A stretch of 64,000 nucleotides of DNA from Cladosporium sp. IMV 00045 (lineage: Eukaryota > Ascomycota > Dothideomycetes > Cladosporiales > Cladosporiaceae), in the NCBI GenBank assembly GCA_001931905.2, contig MSJI02000897.1, positions 186,001 to 250,000 of the forward strand. Direction: 5' to 3'. Numbering within the stretch: the first letter of the stretch is position 1; each line of letters begins with the position of its first letter. Positions 55,094 to 64,000 of this stretch are shown one piece after another. A model generated the notes under the pieces. It made no database searches. It was not told the origin of the DNA and saw nothing but the letters and a program-made list of their open reading frames with translations. A program made the position numbers and the translations under genes.

Positions 55094-56850
55094 ATGTCGT
55101 CCAACCTCGTGGAAAAGCTGACCTCAACACCGGAAGGCGAGCAAGCCAGTAAGTAGCAACCAAAAAATCCACCTAATCAATAATTTAGAACATACCGCAA
55201 TCCGGCATACAGCACCCCAAATACCATTGCCTCATACTAACAACCGCCCAGCCTTCCTAAATGACATCGTCAAATTCCTCTGGCCCAACATCGCCGCCGC
55301 CACCTCTCAAATGACCAAAGACATCGCCGAGCCCATGTTCAAATCCATGCTTCCCGGCCCTCTGTCTTCTCTGCACTTCACCAAACTCGATTTGGGCAAG
55401 GTGCCTTTCCGCTTTCACGATGTGGTCGTCACGCAGACCGAGACGCAGGGGATCAAGCTCGATATGAATGTCGATTGGGATGGAGAGCTGGACGTCAAGC
55501 TGGATGCTAATATGATGCCGGAGCTTGTGAGTTTGATTTATGTGCTCGATGGTCTGAGTGGAAAATGCTGATTTCGTATGGTGTAGGGTGTCAGACATGT
55601 CAAGCTCCGTGGGCGGTTGTCTGTTCTGCTGGCTCCTTTGACGAATGTCATTCCTTTGGTAATAACCCTTTACCAAGAACTCCTACATCTCCAAACACCA
55701 AGACTAACACACTTCAAAGATCGGCGCCGCACAAATCTCATTCATCAACCCGCCCTCCCTCCACCTCGACTTCACCGGCGCCGCCAACGTGGCCGACTTC
55801 GACCTAATCGACGGCACAGTCCGCGCCACCCTCCTCTCCATAATCAACAGCATGGCGACGCTCCCTAATCGCTACCTTCTCACCCTCTCCAACACCAACG
55901 ACTACTTCGCCACACACCTCCCACCCCTCGGTGTGCTTCGCCTCCGCGTCGAGAAAGCCTGGGACTTCGCTGAAGAAGCGCAGGGCAAAGCACGCAAGCT
56001 CCTGTCAAAGATCACGCGCGCCGCGCCAGATTGCTACGTGCAAGCCTCCCTGGGCGCGGAGGAGCCCTGGCAGACGGCCACGAGGGACAATACCGTGCAC
56101 CCCTCTTGGAACGAAACGAAAGATTTCGTCGTTACCGATTTCGCCCAAGAAGTCAAACTCGAGCTATTCGACAAAGACGTCAACGGCGACGACGAGCTGG
56201 GCCTCGCCTTCGCAAGCGTCAAAGACCTCCTCCTCCAGCCCGAAGGGCGCATGGAACTCTCCCTCATCAACGACGAAGGCGGCTCGGAGACAGGCGGCAA
56301 AATCGCCATATCGAGCGAATACTACCCTCTCGAAACGTCCAGCGAAACCAGCAAGAAGAGCCTCTCCCACCCCTCCCCCTCCTCCCTCATGCACAGCGAA
56401 AACTCCAACCACCTCAGCGGAATCGCCAGCGTTCTCATCGCCAGCGCGTCAAACCTGCAAGGCCTGCGGGACAGACTGCAGCCGAGCGTCAAAGTATCCT
56501 GGACCGGTTCTGGGTCGAGCCCGGGGACGGTGCAGGAGTTCCGCACGGCGGTCAAATCTGACGCGCCGGGTACGGATATTGCGAATCCGTCTTTCGATCA
56601 GGGCTTCAGATTCCCGCTCACGGGGGATATGGCGGGGAGTTCTGGGGGTTTCCGTATTGAGTTGATGGATGGGGAGCAGGTGGTTGGTGGGGTGGATGTC
56701 CCTTTTAAGGATGTTCTGAACGCGGAGGGCATGGTGGTTAGGGAGAAGTTTGAGATTGGTGCGGGCGGTGCGAGTGTGAGGGCGGCTGTCTCCTTGATGG
56801 GACTGGGTGAGAAGCATAAGGTGCAGCAGGAGACGTTGCCGCGCCGTTGA
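55094..56850 (+). CDS. SMP-domain lipid-transfer protein with two C2 domains (tricalbin/extended-synaptotagmin-like), no N-terminal anchor
   Basis: Four exons, 55094-55148, 55252-55526, 55587-55658 and 55720-56850 (introns 103, 60 and 61 bp), 510 residues. The SMP domain (about 18-240) opens with FLNDIVKFLWPNIAAATSQM and continues with GVRHVKLRGRLSVLLAPL and ISFINPPSLHLDFTGAANV; such domains transfer lipids at membrane contact sites. A first C2 domain (GVLRLRVEKAWDF, YVQASLGAEEPWQTATRDNT, HPSWNETKDFVV, VKLELFDKDVNGDDELG) keeps several acidic calcium-loop residues. A second, weaker C2 starts at SGIASVLIASASNLQGL. Tricalbins normally have an N-terminal ER hairpin; none is visible here, so the protein may be soluble or recruited. 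Confidence 0.8.
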
Positions 56851-57836
56851 GGTGGAGGAGTCGGTGGTTTTGAAGTGCCTGAGTGCGAGTTAATGACTGC
56901 TTTGGTTCGGTCGATTGTATCGGAGTCGTGTAAGTACTTTTCGAACAGGCTACCTTATTATGCTACGATTTTATGGGAATTATATTGGAGCATCCGATTC
57001 GATCGAACGCGTATTTTCTTTTCCTCCTACGCCTAAGCCTTGAACTATAACAACCATTGAACGTCGCCGCGTTACAGTTGGTTTCTCGTTAAAACACAGC
57101 CCATGACAAATCAGAAATACCCGTCAGTCAAGAACATCAAACTCTCCATCTCCAGACTTGCTATCACACGCGTCCTGCCAATTCTTTCTGAAGAAATGAC
57201 AAACAATCAAGACGCGTCGTAGAAATCACAAACACAAAGGGAATAGAAGATCAATAAATAGATACACTAGTAAATTCGCCCAGTACTATCCACCCAAAAC
57301 AAGGCCACGCGCAAAAGGCGCAAAACGACCACCTTGCGCTGCCAATAAAACCCTACAAGACCATACAGAAAATGAAAAAACAACAACGAAAAACCGAAGA
57401 ATAAAAAAAACATGCAAAAATCATCATTTCAATTCTCTCTCTCTCTCTCTTTTCCTTCCTCCTCCGTCTTCTCTCGCCCTGTCATTGATTCTCCATGCTT
57501 CGGACAGACAGCCTTTAGGACATTACCTGTACTCGATCGCTTTTTGCACTTCCCCTCCCTTTCACCTCTTGCCCAAGAGGGTGTGAGAGCACCACACTGA
57601 GCCTCTTGATTCATCGCATCAACGATTTTTAACCAAGTCTTTCCTTCCTCCTTCCTTCATCCCCATCTTCCACCTCAACTTCCTCACTTCCACCTTCCAA
57701 GTGATCAATCCATTCATCGATGCCCCCAAAACCAACCCCAACCCGCAAACCCATCACCAAACCCCACCTCAAAACAAAAAGAAGAAAAATGAAAAGAAGA
57801 AAAAGTCAACATACCCCACATCAATCACCAAACACC
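56851..57836. other. Intergenic, convergent SMP-C2 and BYE1
   Basis: No gene. Contains a CT dinucleotide run at 57435-57450 and A-rich stretches near 57360-57420 and 57775-57805. Confidence 0.55.
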
Positions 57837-60557
57837 TCACGCAGCGCCCAACCTCGCCGCCAGCGCCGCAATATCGGTCCTCGCACCCTCATTCTCCTCG
57901 AGGATCTTTCTCAGATTCCTCAATTTCTCCTCGCCGATCTGCGGGTCCGCCGTCAGAATCTGCTGCGCCGAGGGCGTGAATTGCAAGTCGCCCAGAATCG
58001 AAGCTGCGAGGGGGTTTTGGATTTGGGGAGGGGGAGGTTGTGCTTGGGATTGGGGAGGTTGTTGTGCTTGTGGGTAGGGTTGATTTGGTTGATAGCCTCC
58101 TGCTGGAGGGGCGGGGGGTTGTGCGTTGGGGAGGGTGTATTGGGTTTGTTGCTGTTGTTGCTGGGGTGGGTAGTTGGGAGGAGTGTTTGCAGTTTGGGGT
58201 GGGGGGTTGGAGTAAGGGTTGGGATGGATGGGGCTGTTGGGTCCGGCGCCGTGAGGGTTTTGGCTCTGGGCGGGAGAGAACTGTCCGCCGGAAGATTGCA
58301 GGGGCGAGCCTTGCGGTCCTGCGATCGAGTTGCGCATGTGTTGCGGGAGGTGGTGGCCGTTGGTTGATTGTTGTGGTTGGGAAGGTGTTTCTTGCGACAC
58401 TTGGGAGGGCGCTGGTGTTTGACTCTCGCTTGCTGCGCGGGCTACCACGAACGTAGCGAGCAGGAGGCGTTCTTCGACGGGACGCTTGATGGTGCAGTGT
58501 TCCAGCATCTCGATGTGATCGGGGATCTTGCCGCCTGGCTCGATGGGAATGATGTAAAGGTCCTTCACCAACGAAGGCTTGTCCTTGTTGACGACTGCAT
58601 AACGTGAGCGGGTGGCAAAGTAGTCGAAGAACTGCTGAAATGCCGCTGCATCATCGTAGGGAGTGAATGCGAGGACCGAAACGTCGGAGGAACTACTCCA
58701 TTGCAGACCGCACAGATACTCCTCAGCCTTCTGGATTTGCAATCGACCGTCGATATTCAGTTTATCAGGAAGCATTTGTTTCCAGGGGATGGTCAGAGCC
58801 ACATCGCGACCGGCAACGAACCGCGCGTTGACTGTTGGCTCGCTGTCTCCAGAACTTTGCACCAGCTTTCCACGCCAGACTATGCTGTCCTCGCCAGAAG
58901 GTTCAGCAGGAGTGTAATTGTCGTCATCATCGTCCGCAAGCATACGATCGACATCGGCGTCTTCCTTGGCGCCGTCAGGGTGATGTTGCACGGAGCTGCG
59001 ACGGCGAGGTGGTACCTGCATAGGCCTAGGCGCGGTCTGTGTTGGTGACTGTGGGGTCTTCGCCCAAATGCTGTTGACGTCAAATTGCTGGCTTGAAGTC
59101 CTCCTCTCGTGGCCAGCTGTGGAGGCCTTCTTCGCGTCGACGGTGAGCGGTGTCTGAGTCGGCTGAGTAGGTGAGCCTGGTGCGCCTTCGCGCGTAGGGC
59201 TCATGCCTGCCATCTCAGCATCCGATACGCTCTGCCTGACTGGACGTGACACTGGTGCTGAATTTGTAGTTTCAGATTCGTCTTCAACCAGTTCGTCGCC
59301 CTTGTGCGTGCGTCTGTAACGTGGGCCAGCGTCTTTCTGGTCGATCGTAGCGTGACGATCAGCCACTGCCTTGAGAGCTGCTCTCTCCTGCTGCATTTGC
59401 TCGCTTGCCATGTCGGTGGATTGCATTGTGGCCATGTTGTCGGGTGTGTGGGAGCCCGACAGCAGCTCCATAGTCAAGCTCTTGTTTGTCTTCATGTTTG
59501 CGTGCAAGCTCCTGAACTGGTGAACGTAGTTGCTGTTTGCCGGACCTTCGTGATGCATCGTCAAAGCGTACTCGATTTTGGAAGCGTAGGAGTCACCCAG
59601 AGATTTGCTCGTCTGGCCGTCGGGTATTCTGTATGCGCCAGCCTTCACCTGCTCAGAGATCACATCCGCGATGATCTTGCTGAGCGCAACAGCGATGGCC
59701 TGACGTTCCTTTGGAAGCTTGTCGATTGGTACAATGGCGGTGTCTGGATCTTCAGACGCTGTCTTGCCAACGCTCGATGACTTGCGCTTCTTGTCCTGAC
59801 GAGCTCCACGCGCCGGCTTCTCTTCAGCCGGGGTCTCAGAGGCCTCCTTGGTAGGCACCTCAGACTCCCTCTTGCGCTTGTTGCCCGATTCCTTTGTATC
59901 AGGCACAGGCGTAGGCGTCTGTTTCTGCTCTTCCGCACCAGCGCTGCTCTTCAGGTCCTTCTTCAGCCAACCGGGCTTTCCGCTCTTGGACTTGCGACTC
60001 CTGCTCATCTTCTTCTCTTGAGCGTATATTTTGTTCCTCGTCTCCCAAATCTTGTCGCCGTTCTTGATCGAGGCGACCGTCTCCTCGTGATCCTGAGGTT
60101 GGCACCGCTCGCAGAAGTAGTGTTCTCCAACCTCGTCCTCGTCTTCCGGCACGCCCATGCAGATGTTGTGCTGCCAGACGGAGCAGGCGTCGCACGACAC
60201 GAAGGCGCGCTTGTCATTCTCGTTATCGTCGCCGCAGACGCAGCGAATCTCGTCATCCTCATCTTCTTCCTCCTCCTTCACGGGCTGGGAGGCAGCGGCT
60301 TTCTTGTTTTGCTTTCCGGTAGAGGCGGCGGCTTTGGCGGGCTTGGGGTTCGGTGTGGGCGCGGGCGATGTAGACGCGTTCTTGTGCTGGCCCTTGGTCG
60401 CGCGGCCTGAGCGGCGCGGTTCGTCTGTCTCTGTGTCAGCATGAGCCCTCCCACTCCGTTGTATGCCGGCGCAATCCTCCAGCCGGGCAGACGCGTACGC
60501 GTCGTCGCCAATGGCTGGCCTGAGGGTCACGGGCAGTAGGCCATGCTTACCTGCCAT
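57837..60557 (-). CDS. BYE1: Transcription factor Bye1 (PHD, TFIIS-like and SPOC domains)
   Basis: Exon 1 is only 7 nt (60557-60551, ATGGCAG) and exon 2 is 60430-57837, with a 120-bp intron (donor GTAAGC, acceptor ACACAG), 866 residues. Splicing yields MAETDEPRRSGRATKGQHKN, the expected Bye1 start; reading through gives 40 extra residues unlike the family. Bye1 binds H3K4me3 and RNA polymerase II during early elongation. The PHD finger spans about 65-113 (CVCGDDNENDKRAFVSCDAC, WQHNICMG, YFCERC). The TFIIS central domain follows (LPKERQAIAVALSKIIADVI, RSLHANMKTNKSLTMELLSG). The SPOC domain runs from IVWRGKLVQSSG to LLLATFVVAR. The C-terminal 200 residues are Pro/Gln-rich with a Q run. Divergent from the ZNF830-like gene. 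Confidence 0.9.
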   Translation of the reverse strand: MAGKHGLLPVTLRPAIGDDAYASARLEDCAGIQRSGRAHADTETDEPRRSGRATKGQHKNASTSPAPTPNPKPAKAAASTGKQNKKAAASQPVKEEEEDEDDEIRCVCGDDNENDKRAFVSCDACSVWQHNICMGVPEDEDEVGEHYFCERCQPQDHEETVASIKNGDKIWETRNKIYAQEKKMSRSRKSKSGKPGWLKKDLKSSAGAEEQKQTPTPVPDTKESGNKRKRESEVPTKEASETPAEEKPARGARQDKKRKSSSVGKTASEDPDTAIVPIDKLPKERQAIAVALSKIIADVISEQVKAGAYRIPDGQTSKSLGDSYASKIEYALTMHHEGPANSNYVHQFRSLHANMKTNKSLTMELLSGSHTPDNMATMQSTDMASEQMQQERAALKAVADRHATIDQKDAGPRYRRTHKGDELVEDESETTNSAPVSRPVRQSVSDAEMAGMSPTREGAPGSPTQPTQTPLTVDAKKASTAGHERRTSSQQFDVNSIWAKTPQSPTQTAPRPMQVPPRRRSSVQHHPDGAKEDADVDRMLADDDDDNYTPAEPSGEDSIVWRGKLVQSSGDSEPTVNARFVAGRDVALTIPWKQMLPDKLNIDGRLQIQKAEEYLCGLQWSSSSDVSVLAFTPYDDAAAFQQFFDYFATRSRYAVVNKDKPSLVKDLYIIPIEPGGKIPDHIEMLEHCTIKRPVEERLLLATFVVARAASESQTPAPSQVSQETPSQPQQSTNGHHLPQHMRNSIAGPQGSPLQSSGGQFSPAQSQNPHGAGPNSPIHPNPYSNPPPQTANTPPNYPPQQQQQQTQYTLPNAQPPAPPAGGYQPNQPYPQAQQPPQSQAQPPPPQIQNPLAASILGDLQFTPSAQQILTADPQIGEEKLRNLRKILEENEGARTDIAALAARLGAA

Positions 60558-61330
60558 GATGACGAGGGGGACAGAGAAGCTCGAGAGGCGTCTATGGCCG
60601 TACGGACAGGTCGCTCAAGTGTATTGCGACGAGCAGAGGCGATGTGGGAAACACTTTTTGAACACAAACACGAGAAAACTAGCTAGGTAGACAAGGCTTG
60701 CGCCGCCGCTTGGACAGCAGCAACAGGGCCGATTAGGGCGCGTGCCAAAATCTCGTTCAGCAGTTTGGCCACTGCAGGTATTTGCTTCCCGCGACCAGCG
60801 TGATGTCCTCCAAAGTGCTGCGCGACAGTCCGCAAGCTGTGAGTAGTGGCGCGGTTGAGTGGCTGCTCACGCGACTATGTTTGTGAGGGAGGTGAGTATG
60901 TCGCGCGGTATGTGAGGAGTGAGGCGTGGTGTTTGTCGGGAGATATATATGTGGTGTTTGAGTGGTCGTGAAAGGGTGATGGTGGCGAAGTTAAAGGAAG
61001 AATTGGTGGTTAGTGGTGGTGGTGGTAGTCGCAGTAGCAGGCGGGGTGGACAGCGGTGGAAGGCGGAGGATGTTGATTGATGAAACGCGCGAGGCGAGTC
61101 TCTGTCTCTGTCAGCCAAGCGGGAATAACCGAGTCTAAGCTCGACGCGCCTTCTATGTAAACTTACATCCGCCATGCAGCAACCCTTGTCCGTGAAGATG
61201 GCCTCACACGTCATGCCATAACTTTTATTCCGTCCTTACTACATGTACTTGCTTGACTGAAAAAAACACGAAAAACAATCAGCGAAAATCAAGAGAAACA
61301 CAAATTGAAACAAGACGCACGTTACAAGAA
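60558..61330. other. Divergent promoter region, BYE1 / ZNF830-like
   Basis: No gene. A GTG/TGG microsatellite lies at about 61006-61028. Confidence 0.5.
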
Positions 61331-62275
61331 ATGGCCTCAGAAGATCCCCGCGCCCTCCTACGCGCCGCCCGCAAAGACCGTCGCGTCGCCCACCCCCACG
61401 CCTCCTACACCTCCACCGGCAACCTGCTCTGTAACCTGTGCGAAGTCCCCATCAAATCCGAAGCAGCTTGGGGAGCACATCTTCATTCCACCGGCCACAC
61501 ATTGCGACTGGTGCGCGAGCAAGACGCAGCCGCCGCGCGCAAAGCTGAAGTCCCAAACACCAACAACAGCAGCAATGGCAATGGCAATGGCATCGGAAGC
61601 AAAAAGAGAAAAGCCGGAAGCGCGGTAGACGGCGAAGATGAGGAAGAAGAAGACCGCAAACGAGTTAAGAGTCTGAAAGGCGGAGACGTCGCGAGCAGAC
61701 AACATGCCGCTGCTGCTCCTACGAAGCCACAACGCGACGCGGAAGAGCCCAAACCTACACCCGCCCCAGAACCAGCTCCCGAACCCTCAGCAGCAACCAC
61801 AGCCGCCGAGCTCGACGCGCTAGAAGCCGACCTCCAAGCTCTCGAGCGCGAAACCAGGTCCCACGCTCCCCCCGCCACTGCTCCCGCGAACGCAACGATC
61901 TCAGCACCATCACAAACAGCCGAAGAACTCGCCGCCCAAGCGCGCGAGGACCTCTCCGCACAGCGCGGGAAGCGCGATGCGGAATTGGAGGATGCCAAAG
62001 AGGAAGCTGCGAGGGCGCTGGAAGAGGAGTTTGCGGAGATGCAGACGCTTGAGGAGAGGGTTAGGAAATTGAGGGAGAGGAGAGAGGGGTTGAGGTCTGG
62101 GAGGGGTGGGCAGGCGGATGGAGGTGCTGAGGAAGAGGGGGATGGTGGAAGGGAGAGGGAGGGTGGTGGTGTGGGTGAGGAGGGTGAGAGAAATGGTGGT
62201 GAGGGGGAAGGGGAGGGGAGTGATGATGAGGATGATGACGAAGATTTCGACGATTGGAATTTTGGAGCGAGGTGA
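61331..62275 (+). CDS. ZNF830/CCDC16-like C2H2 zinc-finger protein
   Basis: Single exon, 314 residues, ATG at 61331. The N-terminal signature MASEDPRALLRAARKDRRVA is followed by one U1-type C2H2 finger (LLCNLCEVPIKSEAAWGAHL then HSTGH), the arrangement of ZNF830/CCDC16 proteins linked to spliceosomes and genome maintenance. A nuclear-localisation-like KKRK (about 92-95) and acidic EDEEEEDRKR follow. A coiled coil (AELDALEADLQALERE and EEFAEMQTLEERVRKLRERR) and a Gly/Glu-rich, strongly acidic tail ending DDEDFDDWNFGAR complete it. The closing DFDDWNF is a common ending of this family. Convergent with the Rsm1-like copy B. Confidence 0.8.
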   Translation: MASEDPRALLRAARKDRRVAHPHASYTSTGNLLCNLCEVPIKSEAAWGAHLHSTGHTLRLVREQDAAAARKAEVPNTNNSSNGNGNGIGSKKRKAGSAVDGEDEEEEDRKRVKSLKGGDVASRQHAAAAPTKPQRDAEEPKPTPAPEPAPEPSAATTAAELDALEADLQALERETRSHAPPATAPANATISAPSQTAEELAAQAREDLSAQRGKRDAELEDAKEEAARALEEEFAEMQTLEERVRKLRERREGLRSGRGGQADGGAEEEGDGGREREGGGVGEEGERNGGEGEGEGSDDEDDDEDFDDWNFGAR

Positions 62276-62679
62276 TTTGGAAGGCTGATTTATACTCTGC
62301 GCGCTTTGGGTCAAGACGGGGAAGATTGTAGGATCACGGACGAGTCGCTGCGACGATTATTCCCAATGAGATAGCGCCATACTGTATGGCTTTATACAAG
62401 CCAGGAGAGCTCTGACAGTGAAAGACTGCAAAGAATGATAATGATAATAACGCAGAACCCAAACCGACCACGCCAAAAGCCTCACACCTTGAAAGTCTAG
62501 CCGTTGAGTGGAGTAAATGCAGCCGCTAAAATCGTTCGATTTGAATCGTGCCACGCACACGACTGTGTTTGCATAAGGTATTTGGGGTATCACGCTCTAC
62601 ATGCTCATTGAATTCTCCGCTCAAAGACAGGTCTAGAAAAGACCGGTAACTAGCTGACCTTACAGAAGCCAAGGGGTCA
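62276..62679. other. Intergenic, convergent genes
   Basis: Only 3' flanks; nothing else seen. Confidence 0.5.
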
Positions 62680-64000
62680 TCACCCACCAGCCTTCGCACC
62701 CTCCCCCTTCCCCTTCCCCTTAACAGTAAACATCCTTTTCAGTCTCCTTAACCGTCCCTCCCGCTCTTTATCCTGCTTCTCAATCTCCTCGCGACTCAAC
62801 CTCGGCACTTCCACGACATCTTCGGGACTCCCAGGCGTTTGCGCGCCTCCAACATCCTCACCAGAACCTCTGGAGAGTTGATTCAGCTGCTCGTCGGATT
62901 TGCGCCTCTGCTCGCGCGCGTGTGTGGAAACGACCCGGTGTAGAATTTGGCTTGCGTTGAGCCCGGCGAGGCTGCCGGTTGCTTTTTGCGAGACGGCGTT
63001 GCGGTAGGGGCAGTGCTCGCGGTGCATTTCGACGAGGTCTATGGTGGGGATTTCGTCGTCGTCTTCTTCTTGCTCGCCGCCATCGTTTGTTGGGGTTTCG
63101 TTGGACTTGTTCTTGCCTGGCTTGTAACCCGGCTGGTACATCCAGAGACCGATGCGTTGAAAACAAGTCTCGCAGTGGAGGAGGTCGGCGTGGAAGTCGG
63201 AGGAGCCGCGCCAGCCGTGGAGGGCGATTTGGAGGGCTTTCGCTTTGAGGGTTGAGTCGGAGTCGCTGGGTGGGAGGATGTCTTGGGGTAGGTCCGTGAT
63301 TAGTCTGTCGGGTGGGAGGAAGCTGGTGTCGGATGAGTTGATCGATTTGACAACGACATCTTTGAATGATTTCGACACTCCGAGGAGGGAATTGTAGCGT
63401 TCGCTAAGTTGTGGTTTCCACACGACGGGTCGCACGAGTGATAGGCGGTAGATGTCGTCTTTGCACGCGGCTTTCCTCCATAGGCAAGTCTCGCTGTGTC
63501 CCTCGATGACTTCGTCCTTGTATCGTTCTGCAAGCGCTTGCTCTAATTCAGCTTCGTCGATCTCTTCCTCGTCCTCGTCTTCCGCAGCATCGCCCTCGCT
63601 CGCCAACGCCTTCTTCACCACTGTCCCCATCGTGTCCAACTTCACAACCACCCTCCTCTCGCATCCGCCTTTACATGCGACAGTGTTTAAATCGACACAG
63701 CTCCAACCTCGCTTCGCCCAATGCACTTCTCCGATAGCCTCAGGTTTTGGATGCCAAAGGCTGACCTTGCTGAAAGTCTTCAACCTCTCCAGAAAGGTCT
63801 CCTGCGACCAAGGCGAAAAGTTCGGAATTTGCTTGTTCTCGTTGTCGCTCGCATCGACGCGAATCACTTTCTTCGAGCTTCCCATGGCGCGCGGCAGGGA
63901 TGTTGTCGAGGTGTTGCGGCGCAGGCTGGTCGAGCCGAGCGTTGCTGAGAGCGATGTTGACGAGGTGCTGGCGCGGAGACGTTTTGATGCGCGGTCGCTG
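62680..64000 (-). CDS. zf-C3HC / Rsm1-like zinc-finger protein, copy B, 5' end beyond the window
   Basis: The frame is open to the right edge; about 440 residues are visible, starting within SDRASKRLRASTSS. The C3HC and Rsm1 fingers are complete (FSPWSQETFLERLKTFS, GWSCVDLNTVACKGGCERR, GHSETCLWR, CETCFQRIGLWMY, MHREHCPYRN), so it looks functional. It differs from copy A mainly in the linkers (KSNETPTNDGGEQEEDDDEI against KSKTNNVPANDGEQSEQDED) and shows small indels. Its neighbour on the left is the ZNF830-like gene, whereas copy A's 3' neighbour is KAR5. Confidence 0.85.
   Translation of the reverse strand, partial: SDRASKRLRASTSSTSLSATLGSTSLRRNTSTTSLPRAMGSSKKVIRVDASDNENKQIPNFSPWSQETFLERLKTFSKVSLWHPKPEAIGEVHWAKRGWSCVDLNTVACKGGCERRVVVKLDTMGTVVKKALASEGDAAEDEDEEEIDEAELEQALAERYKDEVIEGHSETCLWRKAACKDDIYRLSLVRPVVWKPQLSERYNSLLGVSKSFKDVVVKSINSSDTSFLPPDRLITDLPQDILPPSDSDSTLKAKALQIALHGWRGSSDFHADLLHCETCFQRIGLWMYQPGYKPGKNKSNETPTNDGGEQEEDDDEIPTIDLVEMHREHCPYRNAVSQKATGSLAGLNASQILHRVVSTHAREQRRKSDEQLNQLSRGSGEDVGGAQTPGSPEDVVEVPRLSREEIEKQDKEREGRLRRLKRMFTVKGKGKGEGAKAGG

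Overview
The window is nuclear DNA of a filamentous ascomycete. Genes carry short GT-AG introns (about 49-152 bp), pyrimidine-rich leaders and ascomycete protein families (HET and BTB families, GPI-anchored phospholipase B, Kar5/Tht1, Bye1, Rsm1-type zf-C3HC, two-domain Glo1). A dothideomycete is my best guess; a diploid or hybrid black yeast of the Hortaea type would fit the gene duplications, but this is inference. I found no rRNA, convincing tRNA, CRISPR array or intact transposon.

Two runs of 20 N (23412-23431 and 43952-43971) split the window into three contigs. Contig 1 (1-23411): HET-like fragment, Bmt6-type rRNA methyltransferase, ricin-B-like lectin, SDR, glucose-6-phosphate 1-epimerase, a cluster of BTB genes and relics, purine nucleoside permease NUP copy A, Iks1-type kinase, TIM17, TFB3, phospholipase B and a Glo1 copy cut by the gap. 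Contig 2 (23432-43951): NUP copy B, intact Glo1, NMN adenylyltransferase, frameshifted F-box gene, a 3.4-kb gene-free stretch, a small conserved Cys protein, a large mucin-like secreted protein, a LAMTOR1/Ego1-like gene, KAR5 copy A and a cut uL6m copy. Contig 3 (43972-64000): dynamin C-terminus, AT-rich RIP-like island, Rsm1-like copy A, KAR5 copy B, intact uL6m, a second mucin-like protein, an SMP-C2 protein, BYE1, a ZNF830-like gene and Rsm1-like copy B running off the right edge.

The main feature is that four loci occur twice within 64 kb: NUP (inverted), GLO1 (direct), KAR5-uL6m (direct) and the Rsm1-like gene (inverted). Coding parts are similar to very similar, while introns and flanks are clearly diverged. 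The left-hand contig at each gap ends inside a run of perfect identity to the other copy (97 bp and 176 bp). This looks like two diverged haplotypes or homeologous chromosomes broken at shared sequence and then scaffolded together, with at least one inversion between them. True local segmental duplication is the alternative.

The best regulatory signal is a perfect TCGG-N6-CCGA dyad, with a GATAAG site 9 bp away, upstream of both NUP copies. This is the site type bound by the Aspergillus purine regulator UaY, next to an AreA-type GATA site. It suggests that this permease is under purine and nitrogen control.
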